DNA of 63,831 nt from Cephaloticoccus primus (GTDB lineage Bacteria; Verrucomicrobiota; Verrucomicrobiia; Opitutales; Opitutaceae), in the NCBI RefSeq assembly GCF_001580015.1, contig NZ_LSZQ01000017.1, positions 1 through 63,831 of the forward strand, in the 5' to 3' direction. Made by a program: the position numbers and the translations under genes. This document shows, in pieces, positions 54,666-63,831 of this stretch. Numbering within the stretch: position 1 is the stretch's first letter; each line of letters begins with the position of its first letter. The notes under the pieces are model-generated. The model did no database searches and was not told the DNA's origin. It saw only the letters and a program-made list of their open reading frames with translations.

Positions 54666-55000
54666 CCACTGCGCGTGGGGCGGCGGTCAGTGACCGCTTC
54701 CATTTAATTTGGGAATCGCGCTTCGACGCGTTGCGTCGAAGCGCGATTCCCAAATTTACATGAACTCCCCCTGTCGCGTTGCGACAGGAGACGGAGCTTA
54801 AAGCGCGAATGAGGCGTAAGTCCCATTGGGACTAAACGGAACAATGTACGGGTAAATTTCTGCCCGACCGGAGGTCGGGTGTCCTCAACTGTGCGGTTTG
54901 TTTGGCGGGCGTTCCGCCCGCCACAAACCACACAGTCAATGGCAGTGGCGACCCGCCACCGCCGCCCGCGCAGGGCTGCCTCTGGCCCCACGCGCAGTGG
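54666..55000 (-). repeat. Mosaic hairpin element, copy 7 (reverse orientation)
   Basis: Left end CCACTGCGCGTGGGGCGG (54666-54683). Order: hairpin B (54705-54758, ATTTGGGAATCGCGCTTCG arms; the inner pairs differ from copy 1 but remain complementary), CTGTCGC/GCGACAG stem, reversed conserved segment (partly decayed, CCCATTGGGA), palindrome CCCGACCGGAGGTCGGG and hairpin A (about 54889-54935). Two right ends follow: CCGCCGCCCGCGCAGGGC (54959-54976) and GGCCCCACGCGCAGTGG (54984-55000), the same double end as copy 3. It lies 16 bp from the stop codon of tpiA. Confidence 0.93.
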
Positions 55001-55016
55001 GAGCCTCCCCCTCCTC

Positions 55017-55787
55017 CTACTTAACAGCGGCGGCCGCTTCGATGAGCTCCAGGAAGCTGCGGGCTTCGAGGCTGGCGCCGCCGATCAGGCCGCCGTCGAT
55101 ATCTTGTTGCGTGAGGAGCTCGGGCGCGTTGGCGGGCTTCATCGAGCCGCCGTAGAGGAGCCGGATTTTGCGCGCGATGGTGTCGTCGAAACGCGTGACC
55201 AAAAGGCTTCGGATAAAGGCGTGCACTTCCTGCGCTTGCTCGGCGGTGGCGACCTTCCCCGTGCCAATCGCCCAGACCGGTTCGTAGGCGATTGTCACAC
55301 TGGCGGCGTGCTCAGCGTAGACGCCTGCGAGGCCTGCTTCGACCTGGGTTTGCACGACGCGCAAGGTGTCGCCCGCTTCGCGTTCGGCGAGGGTTTCGCC
55401 CACGCAAAGAATCGGGCGCAGCTCGTTTTTCAGCGCGGCGAGCACCTTCGTATTTACGACCGCATCGGTCTCGCCAAAGAGCTGGCGGCGCTCGCTGTGG
55501 CCGAGGATCACGTAGGTGACGAAGAGGTCGCGCAGCATGGGTGCGGAGATCTCGCCAGTGTAGGCGCCGCTGAGCTCGGCATGCATGTTCTGCGCGCCGA
55601 GCTTTATGCTGGAGCCTTCGAGCTTGCGGCTGACGGTTTCCAGCGCGGTGAAGGGCGGGCAGATGAGCACGTCTACCTCGGTTTGCGAGGCGAGCGGAGC
55701 GACGAGATCGGCCACGAGGTCGGCGGCCTCGGCGCCGCTTTTGTTCATCTTCCAATTACCGGCGATGAGTTTTTTACGAAAGTTCAT
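55017..55787 (-). CDS. tpiA: Triosephosphate isomerase
   Basis: Interconverts dihydroxyacetone phosphate and glyceraldehyde 3-phosphate. The 256-aa protein has the catalytic Lys in KLIAGNWKMNKSG, catalytic His in VILGHSERRQLFGE, catalytic Glu in IAYEPVWAIGTGKVAT and the phosphate-binding loops LLYGGSMKPANA and GGLIGGASLEA. ATG at 55787 gives a standard N-terminus. The leader is TTTTCAACACACACGCACTC, without a Shine-Dalgarno sequence. Downstream of pgk on the same strand (135 bp gap). Confidence 0.97.
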   Translation of the reverse strand: MNFRKKLIAGNWKMNKSGAEAADLVADLVAPLASQTEVDVLICPPFTALETVSRKLEGSSIKLGAQNMHAELSGAYTGEISAPMLRDLFVTYVILGHSERRQLFGETDAVVNTKVLAALKNELRPILCVGETLAEREAGDTLRVVQTQVEAGLAGVYAEHAASVTIAYEPVWAIGTGKVATAEQAQEVHAFIRSLLVTRFDDTIARKIRLLYGGSMKPANAPELLTQQDIDGGLIGGASLEARSFLELIEAAAAVK

Positions 55788-55922
55788 GAGAGTGCGTGTG
55801 TGTTGAAAAAAAAGACCGTGTGTGCGGGATGCGAGGAACTCGGGAGGAGCGGAGGGCGAAACAAGCGCAGGCCGCCGGATAGCGCAAATGCGGGCGGCGG
55901 GAGCGCTGCTCCGCATTCGCCC

Positions 55923-57167
55923 TCAGCTTTCGAGGAAGACGACGCCCGGGAGTGCCTTGCCTTCGAGGAACTCCAGGCTGGCGCCGCCGCCGGTGGAGCA
56001 GTGGGTGACCTTATCGGCGACGCCGAATTTCTTGGCGGCGGTCGCGGTGTCACCACCACCGACGACGGTGGTCGCGCCGCGCGCGGTGGCTTCGGCGACG
56101 GCAGCGGCCATGGCGCGAGTCGCCCCAGCGAATTTCTCGAACTCGAAGACGCCCGCCGGCCCGTTCCAGATGATGGTCTTGGCGGAGAGAATCGCCTCGC
56201 GATAGCGGGCGATGGATTGCGGGCCCGCGTCGAGCCCCTCCCAGCCGTCGGGGATGCCGCTGGCATCGTCGGCGGCGCGGGTGTTGGCGTCGGGCGAGAA
56301 GGAATCCGCACAAAGGTAATCGCTGGGGAAGATCAGCTCGACGCCGCGCGCGGCGGCCTTGGCGACGAGCTCGGGCACGAGGGCCGCACCGGCTTCGTCG
56401 AAAAGGCTCGCCCCGATCGGCATCTGGTTGAGCACTTTCTTGAACGTGTAGGCCATGCCGCCGCCGATGATGAGCTTGTCGGCGCGTTCGAGGAGGTTGT
56501 TGATGAGCGGGATTTTGTCGGCGATTTTGGCGCCACCGAGGATCGCGAGTAGCGGGCGGTCGGGCGCGGCGAGGACTTTGTTGAACGCGTTGAGCTCGGC
56601 CTCCATGAGGAAGCCCGCGGCCTTTTCGGCGAGGGCCACGCCGACCATCGAGGAGTGCGCGCGGTGCGCGGTGCCGAAAGCGTCGTTAATGAACACGTCG
56701 CCCAAGCGGGTGAGGCTTGCGCGAAAAGCAGCCACGGCGGCGGGATCGGCCTTGAGGGAGCTGCCATCGGCGGCCTTGGCCTTGCCTTCCTCCTCGATGT
56801 GAAAGCGCAAGTTTTCCAGGAGGACGACGCTGCCCGGCGCGAGCGTGGCGCAGGCGGCCTCGACTTGCGGGCCGACGCAATCGGCGAGCAGCGTCACCGG
56901 ACGGCCAAGGAGCTTCTCCAGCTCGGCTGCGACGGGCTTGAGCGAATACTGGGGCACCGCCTGGCCATTGGGCCGCCCGAGGTGGCTCATGAGGACGACC
57001 GAGGCGCCTTGGTCGAGCGCGTACTGGATCGTGGGGAGCGCCGCGACGATGCGTTGGTTATTCGTGATCGCGCCGGTGGCTTTGTCCTGAGGGACGTTAA
57101 AATCGACGCGGATGAGGGCGCGTTTACCGGTGAGCGAGAGGTCTCGGAGCGTTTTGAATTTAGCCAT
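55923..57167 (-). CDS. pgk: Phosphoglycerate kinase
   Basis: Transfers phosphate between 1,3-bisphosphoglycerate and ADP. The 414-aa protein shows [31 protein letters not shown], the loop [67 protein letters not shown] and the C-terminal [16 protein letters not shown]. The canonical 'PGE' tail is GVVFLES. Length is normal. It lies between the AT-rich orphan and tpiA, and has its own upstream region of 226 bp containing a hairpin, so it may be transcribed separately from gap. Confidence 0.97.
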   Translation of the reverse strand: MAKFKTLRDLSLTGKRALIRVDFNVPQDKATGAITNNQRIVAALPTIQYALDQGASVVLMSHLGRPNGQAVPQYSLKPVAAELEKLLGRPVTLLADCVGPQVEAACATLAPGSVVLLENLRFHIEEEGKAKAADGSSLKADPAAVAAFRASLTRLGDVFINDAFGTAHRAHSSMVGVALAEKAAGFLMEAELNAFNKVLAAPDRPLLAILGGAKIADKIPLINNLLERADKLIIGGGMAYTFKKVLNQMPIGASLFDEAGAALVPELVAKAAARGVELIFPSDYLCADSFSPDANTRAADDASGIPDGWEGLDAGPQSIARYREAILSAKTIIWNGPAGVFEFEKFAGATRAMAAAVAEATARGATTVVGGGDTATAAKKFGVADKVTHCSTGGGASLEFLEGKALPGVVFLES

Positions 57168-57273
57168 GTTGGAAAGTTGAGCGAAAGTGGGGGGAACGGC
57201 GAGCGCGTGTGCGGCAGCCCGCACCTAAAATCGGGCGCGGCAAAAACGGGCCAGCGCGAGGCCGGTAGAAGAA

Positions 57274-57304
57274 AGAGGAGAGCAGCGCGGCGCTGATCTC
57301 CTCT
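57274..57304 (-). terminator. Hairpin downstream of the AT-rich orphan gene
   Basis: Arms AGAGGAGA and TCTCCTCT (57274-57281 and 57297-57304) extend inward through CAGCG/CGCTG. It lies between the orphan's stop (57394) and the start of pgk. No U-run follows, so termination is plausible but not certain. Confidence 0.55.
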
Positions 57305-57393
57305 TCGTAGTTTCGTGTGCTCACGCGCACGCCGAGATGGCGTTAAAATATTTTAAAAAGATAAAACCTCTTTTTTTGAAATTAAAAATCTAC

Positions 57394-57957
57394 TTACCTC
57401 ACATCAGAGCATATTACAACTCCGCCAAGTCCGTTATGGCGCAAGTAAACTATTTCTCCCTTGGAGAAATCTTTAGCAAGTTCCTCTAATATTCCTTCAA
57501 CACAAGATTTGGAATAACAAACTTTGATAAAGGTCAACCCAGGCGGGCAATCCTCATCAAGTACAGGTGCACTTCCTTGTTTGTCACCTGACTTACCTTC
57601 TACGACATTGAAGTCTACAAAGCTTAATTCGTCACCATTATGAACAATATTATACGAAATTGAACCACCCTCTTTTAGGTTTCTGTTAAAATGGCCAAGA
57701 ATTTCGCCTACCTGTTTAAGAAGTATTTCTTTTACGCCTTCTTGCTCGGTTATCGGAACAGAAAAGTCTGGAAGTATTACTAAACCATCAAAGACACCTT
57801 CAAAACTAATATTTTCAAGAAGCCCTCCGTCTTCGACAAGAGATTTATTTGAAACCTGTGAATTATTGCCACTCTCGTGAGCCCCATTGGAATAAGCTAT
57901 AAAGGAAGCTACTCCAAAAACCAGCACACCTGATGATATTAATTTCATTTTTTTCAT
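57394..57957 (-). CDS. AT-rich secreted protein of unknown function inserted between pgk and gap
   Basis: 187 aa. Signal peptide MKKMKLISSGVLVFGVASFI, then a low-complexity Asn/Ser-rich stretch, then an alpha/beta-looking part (GVKEILLKQVGEILGHF, ELSFVDFNVVEGKSGD) and four cysteines in DEDCPPGL, IKVCYSKSCVEG and VVICSDV that could form two disulfides. I recognise no family. Base composition is far more AT-rich than in all neighbours, so transfer is likely. It splits the usual gap-pgk-tpiA glycolytic order. Hairpins lie on both sides (57274-57304, 57985-58009), suggesting an independent unit. Confidence 0.7.
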   Translation of the reverse strand: MKKMKLISSGVLVFGVASFIAYSNGAHESGNNSQVSNKSLVEDGGLLENISFEGVFDGLVILPDFSVPITEQEGVKEILLKQVGEILGHFNRNLKEGGSISYNIVHNGDELSFVDFNVVEGKSGDKQGSAPVLDEDCPPGLTFIKVCYSKSCVEGILEELAKDFSKGEIVYLRHNGLGGVVICSDVR

Positions 57958-57984
57958 CTTTCTGCCGAGAAGCCTGAGGGAGCC

Positions 57985-58009
57985 AGGAGGGGCGCAAAAC
58001 GCCCCTCCT
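57985..58009 (-). terminator. GC-rich hairpin after gap
   Basis: A perfect 10-bp stem AGGAGGGGCG / CGCCCCTCCT with a CAAAA loop lies just downstream of the gap stop codon. On the minus strand the T-run precedes rather than follows the stem, so it is an atypical terminator or an mRNA-end stabiliser. Confidence 0.5.
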
Positions 58010-58018
58010 CCAAAAAAA

Positions 58019-59089
<1,071 letters not shown>

Positions 59090-59227
59090 TTAGTTACTGT
59101 GTGAGAAAAAATGAACCGGGCGCCCAGCGGACGACGGGCCCGGGAGCGCCCTCCCAAATCGGGAGGAGTGCCGAGACTGAAGGGCCCGCATTTGCCCAAG
59201 CAAGGGTCTTTTGGGCCGGACCGTGCG

Positions 59228-62020
59228 TCATAAGCTGCCCTGCCACAGCCCACAAGATAGAGCAGGGAGCCAGAGCTGGCTTGTGACGGGCTGGCGCATG
59301 CCATTGGCGCTCAAAAACCCTTCATGATTAGCGATTTGCTGCCAGCTGGTGACCGTCGGCAATGCCTCGCCCAGCGGGATTTCGACGTCTGCGCCGGTCG
59401 GGTTTATCGCGAAAAGGAGCCGCTGGCGGCCTTGGCTCGCATCGAAGTTGTACACGACGGCGCAGGCCGTGGAGTCCGGCGTGCGGTAGCAGCGGAAGAA
59501 GCCCTCGCCGGGGCGCTGCCACTGGCGCAGCAAGCGGCCCGCCGCGCTGCGGCGAAACGCGATCCAATCGGCAAAGTACGTGTGCGTGGACGGGTAGCGC
59601 AGCAGGCGGCGGTAATCGAGCGCATTGAGGTCGCCGCGTTGGTAGGTGTTGTTCACGCCGTGCTTGGAGCGCAGAAAATCCTGCCCTGCGGCGATCATCG
59701 GAATCCCGAGCGAGGCAAAGAGCAGCGCAGCCATCAGGTGGGTGCGGCGGCGATCGGTGGCGGTCGGCGTGCTGCCGTCGTGGTGCGCGTTTTCGGTGAT
59801 GCTGTCGACCCACGCGCGGTCGTCGTGCGACTCGCTGTAGTTAACCGTCTGCGCGGGAAACTTGGACCAAAACCAGGGCGAGCCCTTGATGAAGTACTCC
59901 AGCGCCTCGGCCGACGAGCCGCCGCACACATAGTCGCGGATGAAGTTGCGGTAGCCATCGTTCCACGAAGACCAGCCCGTATCGCGCAGCGCTCCGGCGA
60001 TGTGGCCGCGGTAGCTCCACGGCTCGGCGATCAGGATCACGTCGGGCTTGGCCCGCTTGAGCGCAGCCTCGATATCGCGCAGCACCTCGATCCCCAGCAG
60101 CTCCGCCAGGTCGAAGCGAAAGCCATCCACGCCGTAGCACTCGATGAAGTGGCGGCACGAATCGATGATCAGCCGCTTGGCCATCGCGGCATGCGCGCGC
60201 AGATCGTTACCGCAGCCGCTCCAGTTGGAGAGCTGCCCCTCCGCATCGAGCTCGAAGTAGTACTGCCGGTCGATCGATATGAGGCCCGCAGGCTCGCCCT
60301 GGTGGTTGTAGACCACGTCCAGGATGACCGCGATCCCGCGCCGGTGAAAGGCGGCCACCAGTGCTTGCAGCTCGGCGATGCCGCTGGCGCGCTCCGGCTC
60401 CAGCGCGTACGCGCTCGCGGGCGCAAACCAGTTCACCGGCATATATCCCCAGTGGTACTCCTCGCGGCTGCGGTTATCGAACTCCTGCACCGGTTGCAGC
60501 TCCACGCAGTTTACGCCGAGCCGGTGCAGGTAAAAGCCCTCGCTCTCGACCCACTTTCGCAGCCCCGTAAAGCCGAGCCGCTCCTCCGCGCTGAGCTCGA
60601 TCGGCGCGCGCGCGGCCAGGTCGCGCACGTGCGCCTCGGCGATGACCAAGTCCTGCCACTGCGGGGTCGCAAAACGATCCGGCCAGCGCGCAATCGCCGG
60701 ATTCGCGTGCCGGTTAATCCGCGCCCGATCAATCACGATGCCCGGCCCTGCATGGCCCACGCAGGCCAGCGCATACGGATCGAGCACCCGCGCGGTGCGC
60801 GCACGCTCCGTGGCCGCCGCGCCCTCGCCGCCCGAAGCCGCGCCCGGGGCTGCCGCGGGCACCGCCGCCGAACGCTCGGCCAGGACTTCCAGTTGGTACC
60901 AGTAGTAGCGGCCGTGCAGGTTTCCCTCGACCGTGGTCTCCCATATTCCTGCCTCCGTGGCGTGCCGCGCGAGCGACACGACCTCCGCCGGCGCGGCGGC
61001 ATCGGGCGTTTTTGCAAGCAGTAGCCGCACCCCCGCCGCGCGCGGCGCAAAGAGCCGAAAACAGGTCTCGCGGCCATCCGCACTCACGAGCGCCCCGAGC
61101 GGCAGCTCACTGGCGATTGAGAAGAAAAACGCGCCCGGCTGGATCGGCACACCGAGCGCCTCGCCCAAAACGGCAGCCGCGCGGCCCGGCCCAGCCTGCG
61201 CCTCTTTTTTGGCAAGGGCGGCGGATTGCGGCTCTGCCCGAGCAGCGGATGGCAATCGCGACGACACAGGCTGACCCTGCGGCGCGTGGGTGGCTGGCGC
61301 CGGAGCTCCCGCGAGCGGCGCGATGCACCACTCCTGGCTGAGGTCGAGCGGCGCCCGCAGCTCGAAGCGGAAGAACTGCCGCCCCGTCCGCGTAGAATCG
61401 ATCACGTAGTTGATGTGCCCGAGCGCATCCTTCACGCGGTTGGGCGAATCCTCCGGCACGTTGAGCCACTGGTTTTGGCTCGTCACAAATTTGAACTGCG
61501 CGCGCGGCCACGCGCTCATCAGCGAGCGCCGCTGCGCCAGCGGCAGCACACAGCAAAAAAGCTGCCTTGGCGCGCGCGGCGCCGTGTCTCCCTCGATCTG
61601 GAAAGGCTTGAGCTCCCAGGCTGGATCCCCGGCCGCCCCCTCCCAGCCATTGAAATCGCCAGCCACATACAGCTGCTCCGCATCCACACCGGCGGCAGCA
61701 GCAGCGACCTCGCGCACCAGCGCAAACACCAGGGCGCCATCTTCGCGCACAAAATACCCGTAGCGGCGCGCCGCCACATACCGGGGCGCGGGCTCCAGCT
61801 TCGCAAAGGCGGGCACTTCGGGCTCCGCCGCCGGCGGGCTCGGCGGACTCTGGATCTGCGTCACCGCGCCCTCGCTCACCCCAGCTCCGCCCGATGGTGC
61901 GCCGCCGGGCCGCAGCCGCAACGCGGGCACGTAAATCTCCTCCCAGTCGCGCGCGTACTCGATGACGCCTCCCTTTAGCGAAGTCAGCCAAGCGCGAATA
62001 AGCGGGTTGTGGGAGGTCAT
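59228..62020 (-). CDS. GH13 alpha-glucan debranching-type enzyme (pullulanase/isoamylase-like)
   Basis: 930 aa, no signal peptide, so likely cytoplasmic and acting on glycogen or imported maltodextrin. Residues about 85-240 resemble a glycogen-binding CBM48/AMPK-type module (LYVAGDFNGWEG). A second CBM48-like module follows at about 330-410 (ETCFRLFAPRAAGVRLLL). The GH13 barrel has VELQPVQEFDN, HWGYMPVNWFAP, ILDVVYNHQGEP, nucleophile Asp in YGVDGFRFDLAELLG, acid Glu in ILIAEPWSYRG and the third acid in NYSESHDDRAW. This pattern fits type I pullulanase or isoamylase. Ala/Pro-rich linkers separate the modules. Upstream of gap on the same strand (159 bp gap). Confidence 0.9.
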   Translation of the reverse strand: MTSHNPLIRAWLTSLKGGVIEYARDWEEIYVPALRLRPGGAPSGGAGVSEGAVTQIQSPPSPPAAEPEVPAFAKLEPAPRYVAARRYGYFVREDGALVFALVREVAAAAAGVDAEQLYVAGDFNGWEGAAGDPAWELKPFQIEGDTAPRAPRQLFCCVLPLAQRRSLMSAWPRAQFKFVTSQNQWLNVPEDSPNRVKDALGHINYVIDSTRTGRQFFRFELRAPLDLSQEWCIAPLAGAPAPATHAPQGQPVSSRLPSAARAEPQSAALAKKEAQAGPGRAAAVLGEALGVPIQPGAFFFSIASELPLGALVSADGRETCFRLFAPRAAGVRLLLAKTPDAAAPAEVVSLARHATEAGIWETTVEGNLHGRYYWYQLEVLAERSAAVPAAAPGAASGGEGAAATERARTARVLDPYALACVGHAGPGIVIDRARINRHANPAIARWPDRFATPQWQDLVIAEAHVRDLAARAPIELSAEERLGFTGLRKWVESEGFYLHRLGVNCVELQPVQEFDNRSREEYHWGYMPVNWFAPASAYALEPERASGIAELQALVAAFHRRGIAVILDVVYNHQGEPAGLISIDRQYYFELDAEGQLSNWSGCGNDLRAHAAMAKRLIIDSCRHFIECYGVDGFRFDLAELLGIEVLRDIEAALKRAKPDVILIAEPWSYRGHIAGALRDTGWSSWNDGYRNFIRDYVCGGSSAEALEYFIKGSPWFWSKFPAQTVNYSESHDDRAWVDSITENAHHDGSTPTATDRRRTHLMAALLFASLGIPMIAAGQDFLRSKHGVNNTYQRGDLNALDYRRLLRYPSTHTYFADWIAFRRSAAGRLLRQWQRPGEGFFRCYRTPDSTACAVVYNFDASQGRQRLLFAINPTGADVEIPLGEALPTVTSWQQIANHEGFLSANGMRQPVTSQLWLPALSCGLWQGSL

Positions 62021-62196
62021 CGGGCTAGCAAATTGCGAACGAGGAAAGAGTTAAGGCACGAGCTCTTCGAGAGCTTTTTACCGATAAGCCACAGTCCAAG
62101 AGCCCGCGAGCACAGCCCACCCCGCCAAACTACGCAACCCATCCCCGGATAAATCGTATTGCATCGGAAGCAGGCACGGCGCGTCGCTTGGGCGCG

Positions 62197-63447
62197 ATGA
62201 GCCGCGACCCCAGGATAAATGCTGCCGCCCACACGACGACGCCGAGCGCGCGCGAGCGCATCCTCGTCGCGCTCTCCGGCGGGGTCGACAGCGCAGTCGC
62301 CGCGCTCCTGCTCCAGCGCGAAGGCCACGACATCGTGGCCGCTTACATGAAAAACTGGATCAACGAAGACGGCGTCATCGGCCACTGCCCTTGGGAGCAA
62401 GACATCGAAGACGCGCGCGCCGTCGCCGGCCGACTCGGCATCGAGTTTCGCGTCGTCAACCTCATCGAAGATTACCGCCACCTCGTCGTCGATTACCTGC
62501 TCGAAAACTACCAACGCGGCCTCACCCCAAACCCCGACGTGATGTGCAACCGCGAGATCAAGTTTGGCGCCTTCCTGCGCTACGCGCGCGCCGAAGGCTT
62601 CAGCGCAGTCGCCACCGGCCACTACGCGCAGCGCGTCCACGCTCCCGACACACCCGGCGGCTACCGCCTCCTCGAAGGCGCCGATAAAAACAAAGACCAA
62701 AGCTACTTTCTCGCCCTGCTCTCCGGCGCGCAGCTCGCTGCCGCCCGCTTCCCCATCGGCCATCTGGAAAAACCCGAGCTGCGCCGTCTCGCCGCCGAAG
62801 CCGGGCTCCCCAACGCCCAGAAAAAAGACAGCCAAGGCATCTGCTTCATCGGCCAGGTAAAGATGGCCGACTTCCTGAAAGCCTACGTGCCCGACCAACC
62901 CGGACCCATCCTCCGGGCCAGCGACGGCCAAAGACTCGGCGAACACCGCGGCCTGCACTACTACACCCTCGGCCAACGACGCGGCATCGGCATCCCCTCC
63001 AACACCGACAACAAAGCCTACGTCGTCGTCGGAAAACGCGCCACAGACCACGCCCTGCTCGTCGCCTTCGACGAACCCCGAGCCCCCGGCCTGTGGACGC
63101 ATGAAGCGCACGTACACGGCCTGAGCTTCATTAACGAACCGATCCGCGCCCACGCGCAAATCGAAGCCCGCGTGCGCTACCGCGACCCGCGCATCCCCAT
63201 CCACTTCATCCCCGAGACAAACGCCGCTCCTCCCAGCATCGAAAGTTCGGGAGAAGCTCCGGAAACCCACGCCAATGGCAGCACCGACTGCGCAGCAGTA
63301 AAAACCGCGACACACCCCGCCGCCGCCACCAGCTTCGCCGCACAAATCCGCTTCGCCGCGCCACAACGCGCCATCGCCCCCGGCCAGATCATCGCCCTGT
63401 ACCGCGGCGAAGAACTCCTCGGCGGCGGCATCTTCAGCCCATCTTAG
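62197..63447 (+). CDS. mnmA: tRNA-specific 2-thiouridylase MnmA
   Basis: Installs the 2-thio group on U34 of tRNAs for Lys, Glu and Gln. PP-loop [18 protein letters not shown]; the two catalytic cysteines are in [15 protein letters not shown] and [12 protein letters not shown]; also [21 protein letters not shown] and [12 protein letters not shown]. The 416-aa length exceeds the usual 360-370 because of a low-complexity insert near residues 340-385 (Ala, Thr, Ser-rich). ATG at 62197 is chosen over a TTG three codons upstream. Divergent from the GH13 gene, with 176 bp between. Confidence 0.96.
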   Translation: MSRDPRINAAAHTTTPSARERILVALSGGVDSAVAALLLQREGHDIVAAYMKNWINEDGVIGHCPWEQDIEDARAVAGRLGIEFRVVNLIEDYRHLVVDYLLENYQRGLTPNPDVMCNREIKFGAFLRYARAEGFSAVATGHYAQRVHAPDTPGGYRLLEGADKNKDQSYFLALLSGAQLAAARFPIGHLEKPELRRLAAEAGLPNAQKKDSQGICFIGQVKMADFLKAYVPDQPGPILRASDGQRLGEHRGLHYYTLGQRRGIGIPSNTDNKAYVVVGKRATDHALLVAFDEPRAPGLWTHEAHVHGLSFINEPIRAHAQIEARVRYRDPRIPIHFIPETNAAPPSIESSGEAPETHANGSTDCAAVKTATHPAAATSFAAQIRFAAPQRAIAPGQIIALYRGEELLGGGIFSPS

Positions 63448-63574
63448 CGACAAGCAGAAGAGCCCCCCTCTCAACGCACCCTCAGCACCTGCCCCCCCCC
63501 GGCAAAACTCGAGCCCCCCAGTTTCCCACTTAATGAGTGGGAGCGGCTTGCCATTTTTTCTTGAGTGCTGCGGG

Positions 63575-63607
63575 CTACGTGGAATCCCGCATCTCCGTAT
63601 GCGGGAT
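63575..63607 (+). promoter_or_regulatory. Palindromic leader element, copy 2
   Basis: Reads CTACGTGGAATCCCGCAT, CTCCGT, ATGCGGGAT: a perfect 9-bp inverted repeat (63584-63592 and 63599-63607) with a 6-nt spacer, followed by a C/T-rich run. It ends 52 nt before the ATG of the lipoprotein gene. The first 18 nt equal the copy upstream of the GH105 fusion at 34147-34179, in the same orientation relative to its gene. Confidence 0.72.
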
Positions 63608-63659
63608 GTTTCCCCTTCTGTAACCCACCTCCCCTCACCCCCATTAGTCCCTGCCCCCC

Positions 63660-63831
63660 ATGAATAAGATGAGTTGTTTCCGGCTCTTCGGAGCCGCCCC
63701 TGTTGTGGCGCTGCTTGGTTTTTTTGCCGCGTCGTGCTCTTCACCAAAGGATCCGCTCCCTGCGGGCCCGCTTCCGCTCGGGCGTGCCGACCTTGTGGAG
63801 ACGCGCACGGTAAAGGAGCTCCGCCCCGGCC
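63660..63831 (+). CDS. Lipoprotein, cut by the window edge
   Basis: Fifty-seven codons are visible. Lipoprotein signal peptide MNKMSCFRLFGAAPVVALLG continuing into FFAASCSS, with the probable lipid-attached Cys at residue 26. The mature start (GPLPLGRADLVETRTVKELR) resembles the opening of some phosphodiester glycosidase-type exported proteins, but too little is present to be sure. The palindromic leader lies 52 nt upstream. Confidence 0.7.
   Translation, partial: MNKMSCFRLFGAAPVVALLGFFAASCSSPKDPLPAGPLPLGRADLVETRTVKELRPG

Noticed and set aside
59324-61024. A 566-codon plus-strand frame
   Set aside because: Antisense shadow of the GH13 gene.
63520-63560. TCCCACT/AGTGGGA hairpin followed by a T-run after mnmA
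   Set aside because: The T-run is more than 10 nt from the stem, so it is not a convincing terminator.
62017-63747. A 576-codon minus-strand frame
   Set aside because: It lies antisense to mnmA, whose motifs are unmistakable; the frame is open only because of high GC.

Overview
The window is high-GC, densely coded bacterial chromosome. The gene families point to a Verrucomicrobiota (Opitutae-like) bacterium: Gfo/Idh/MocA paralogues, DUF2264 and GH105 enzymes, RNase HII next to RNase HIII, FolE2, and almost no Shine-Dalgarno sequence before start codons. This assignment rests on family content only, since there is no rRNA gene here.

Layout. 1-1499 is the trailer part of a type I-F-like CRISPR array: 24 clear repeats plus one decayed repeat still in register. 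It abuts a broken phage-type large polyvalent protein gene (1498-2892). No cas gene is present. 3080-11622 holds two peroxiredoxins, three Gfo/Idh/MocA oxidoreductases, rarA and a PfkB sugar kinase. 11840-15389 is a more AT-rich cassette of two paralogous membrane acyltransferases around an exported SGNH esterase. 15510-31403 is mostly housekeeping: folE2, WalJ-like hydrolase, pyk, a TonB copper receptor with a small partner, histidine kinase, rnhB, rnhC, mutY, rpsU and dnaE. 31674-36787 carries two tandem exported DUF2264-GH105 fusions. 37214-40645 has an AT-rich polytopic membrane protein, a methyltransferase and a dead IS1595-family transposase. 40832-49507 has a PpiD-like chaperone, lpdA, an Rrf2 (CymR-like) regulator, cysK, cysE and a fatty acid desaturase. 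49810-51803 is an unusual run of four small exported proteins. 52026-63447 has an RluA-type synthase, a TlpA-like thioredoxin, a LysR regulator, tpiA, pgk, gap (with an AT-rich orphan between pgk and gap), a GH13 enzyme and mnmA. The right edge cuts a lipoprotein gene.

The most striking non-coding signal is a family of seven mosaic intergenic elements (about 290-600 bp; near 7.8, 22.3, 27.0, 42.7, 46.3, 47.8 and 54.8 kb). They are bounded by inverted repeats related to CCACTACGCGTGGGGCGG and built from a fixed kit of long hairpins whose two arms change together between copies. They occur in both orientations, always touch at least one gene 3' end, and never lie between divergent genes. One copy is a head-to-head double. 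I do not recognise them as a described family. A second signal is a palindromic leader shared by two loci 29 kb apart, each upstream of an exported-protein gene.

How genes work together: pyk, tpiA, pgk and gap are lower glycolysis. Rrf2, cysK and cysE form a cysteine locus with a palindrome over the regulator's start codon. The GH105 fusions, SGNH esterase and acyltransferases suggest turnover and acylation of polysaccharide. RarA, MutY, RNase HII/HIII and DnaE are genome maintenance.
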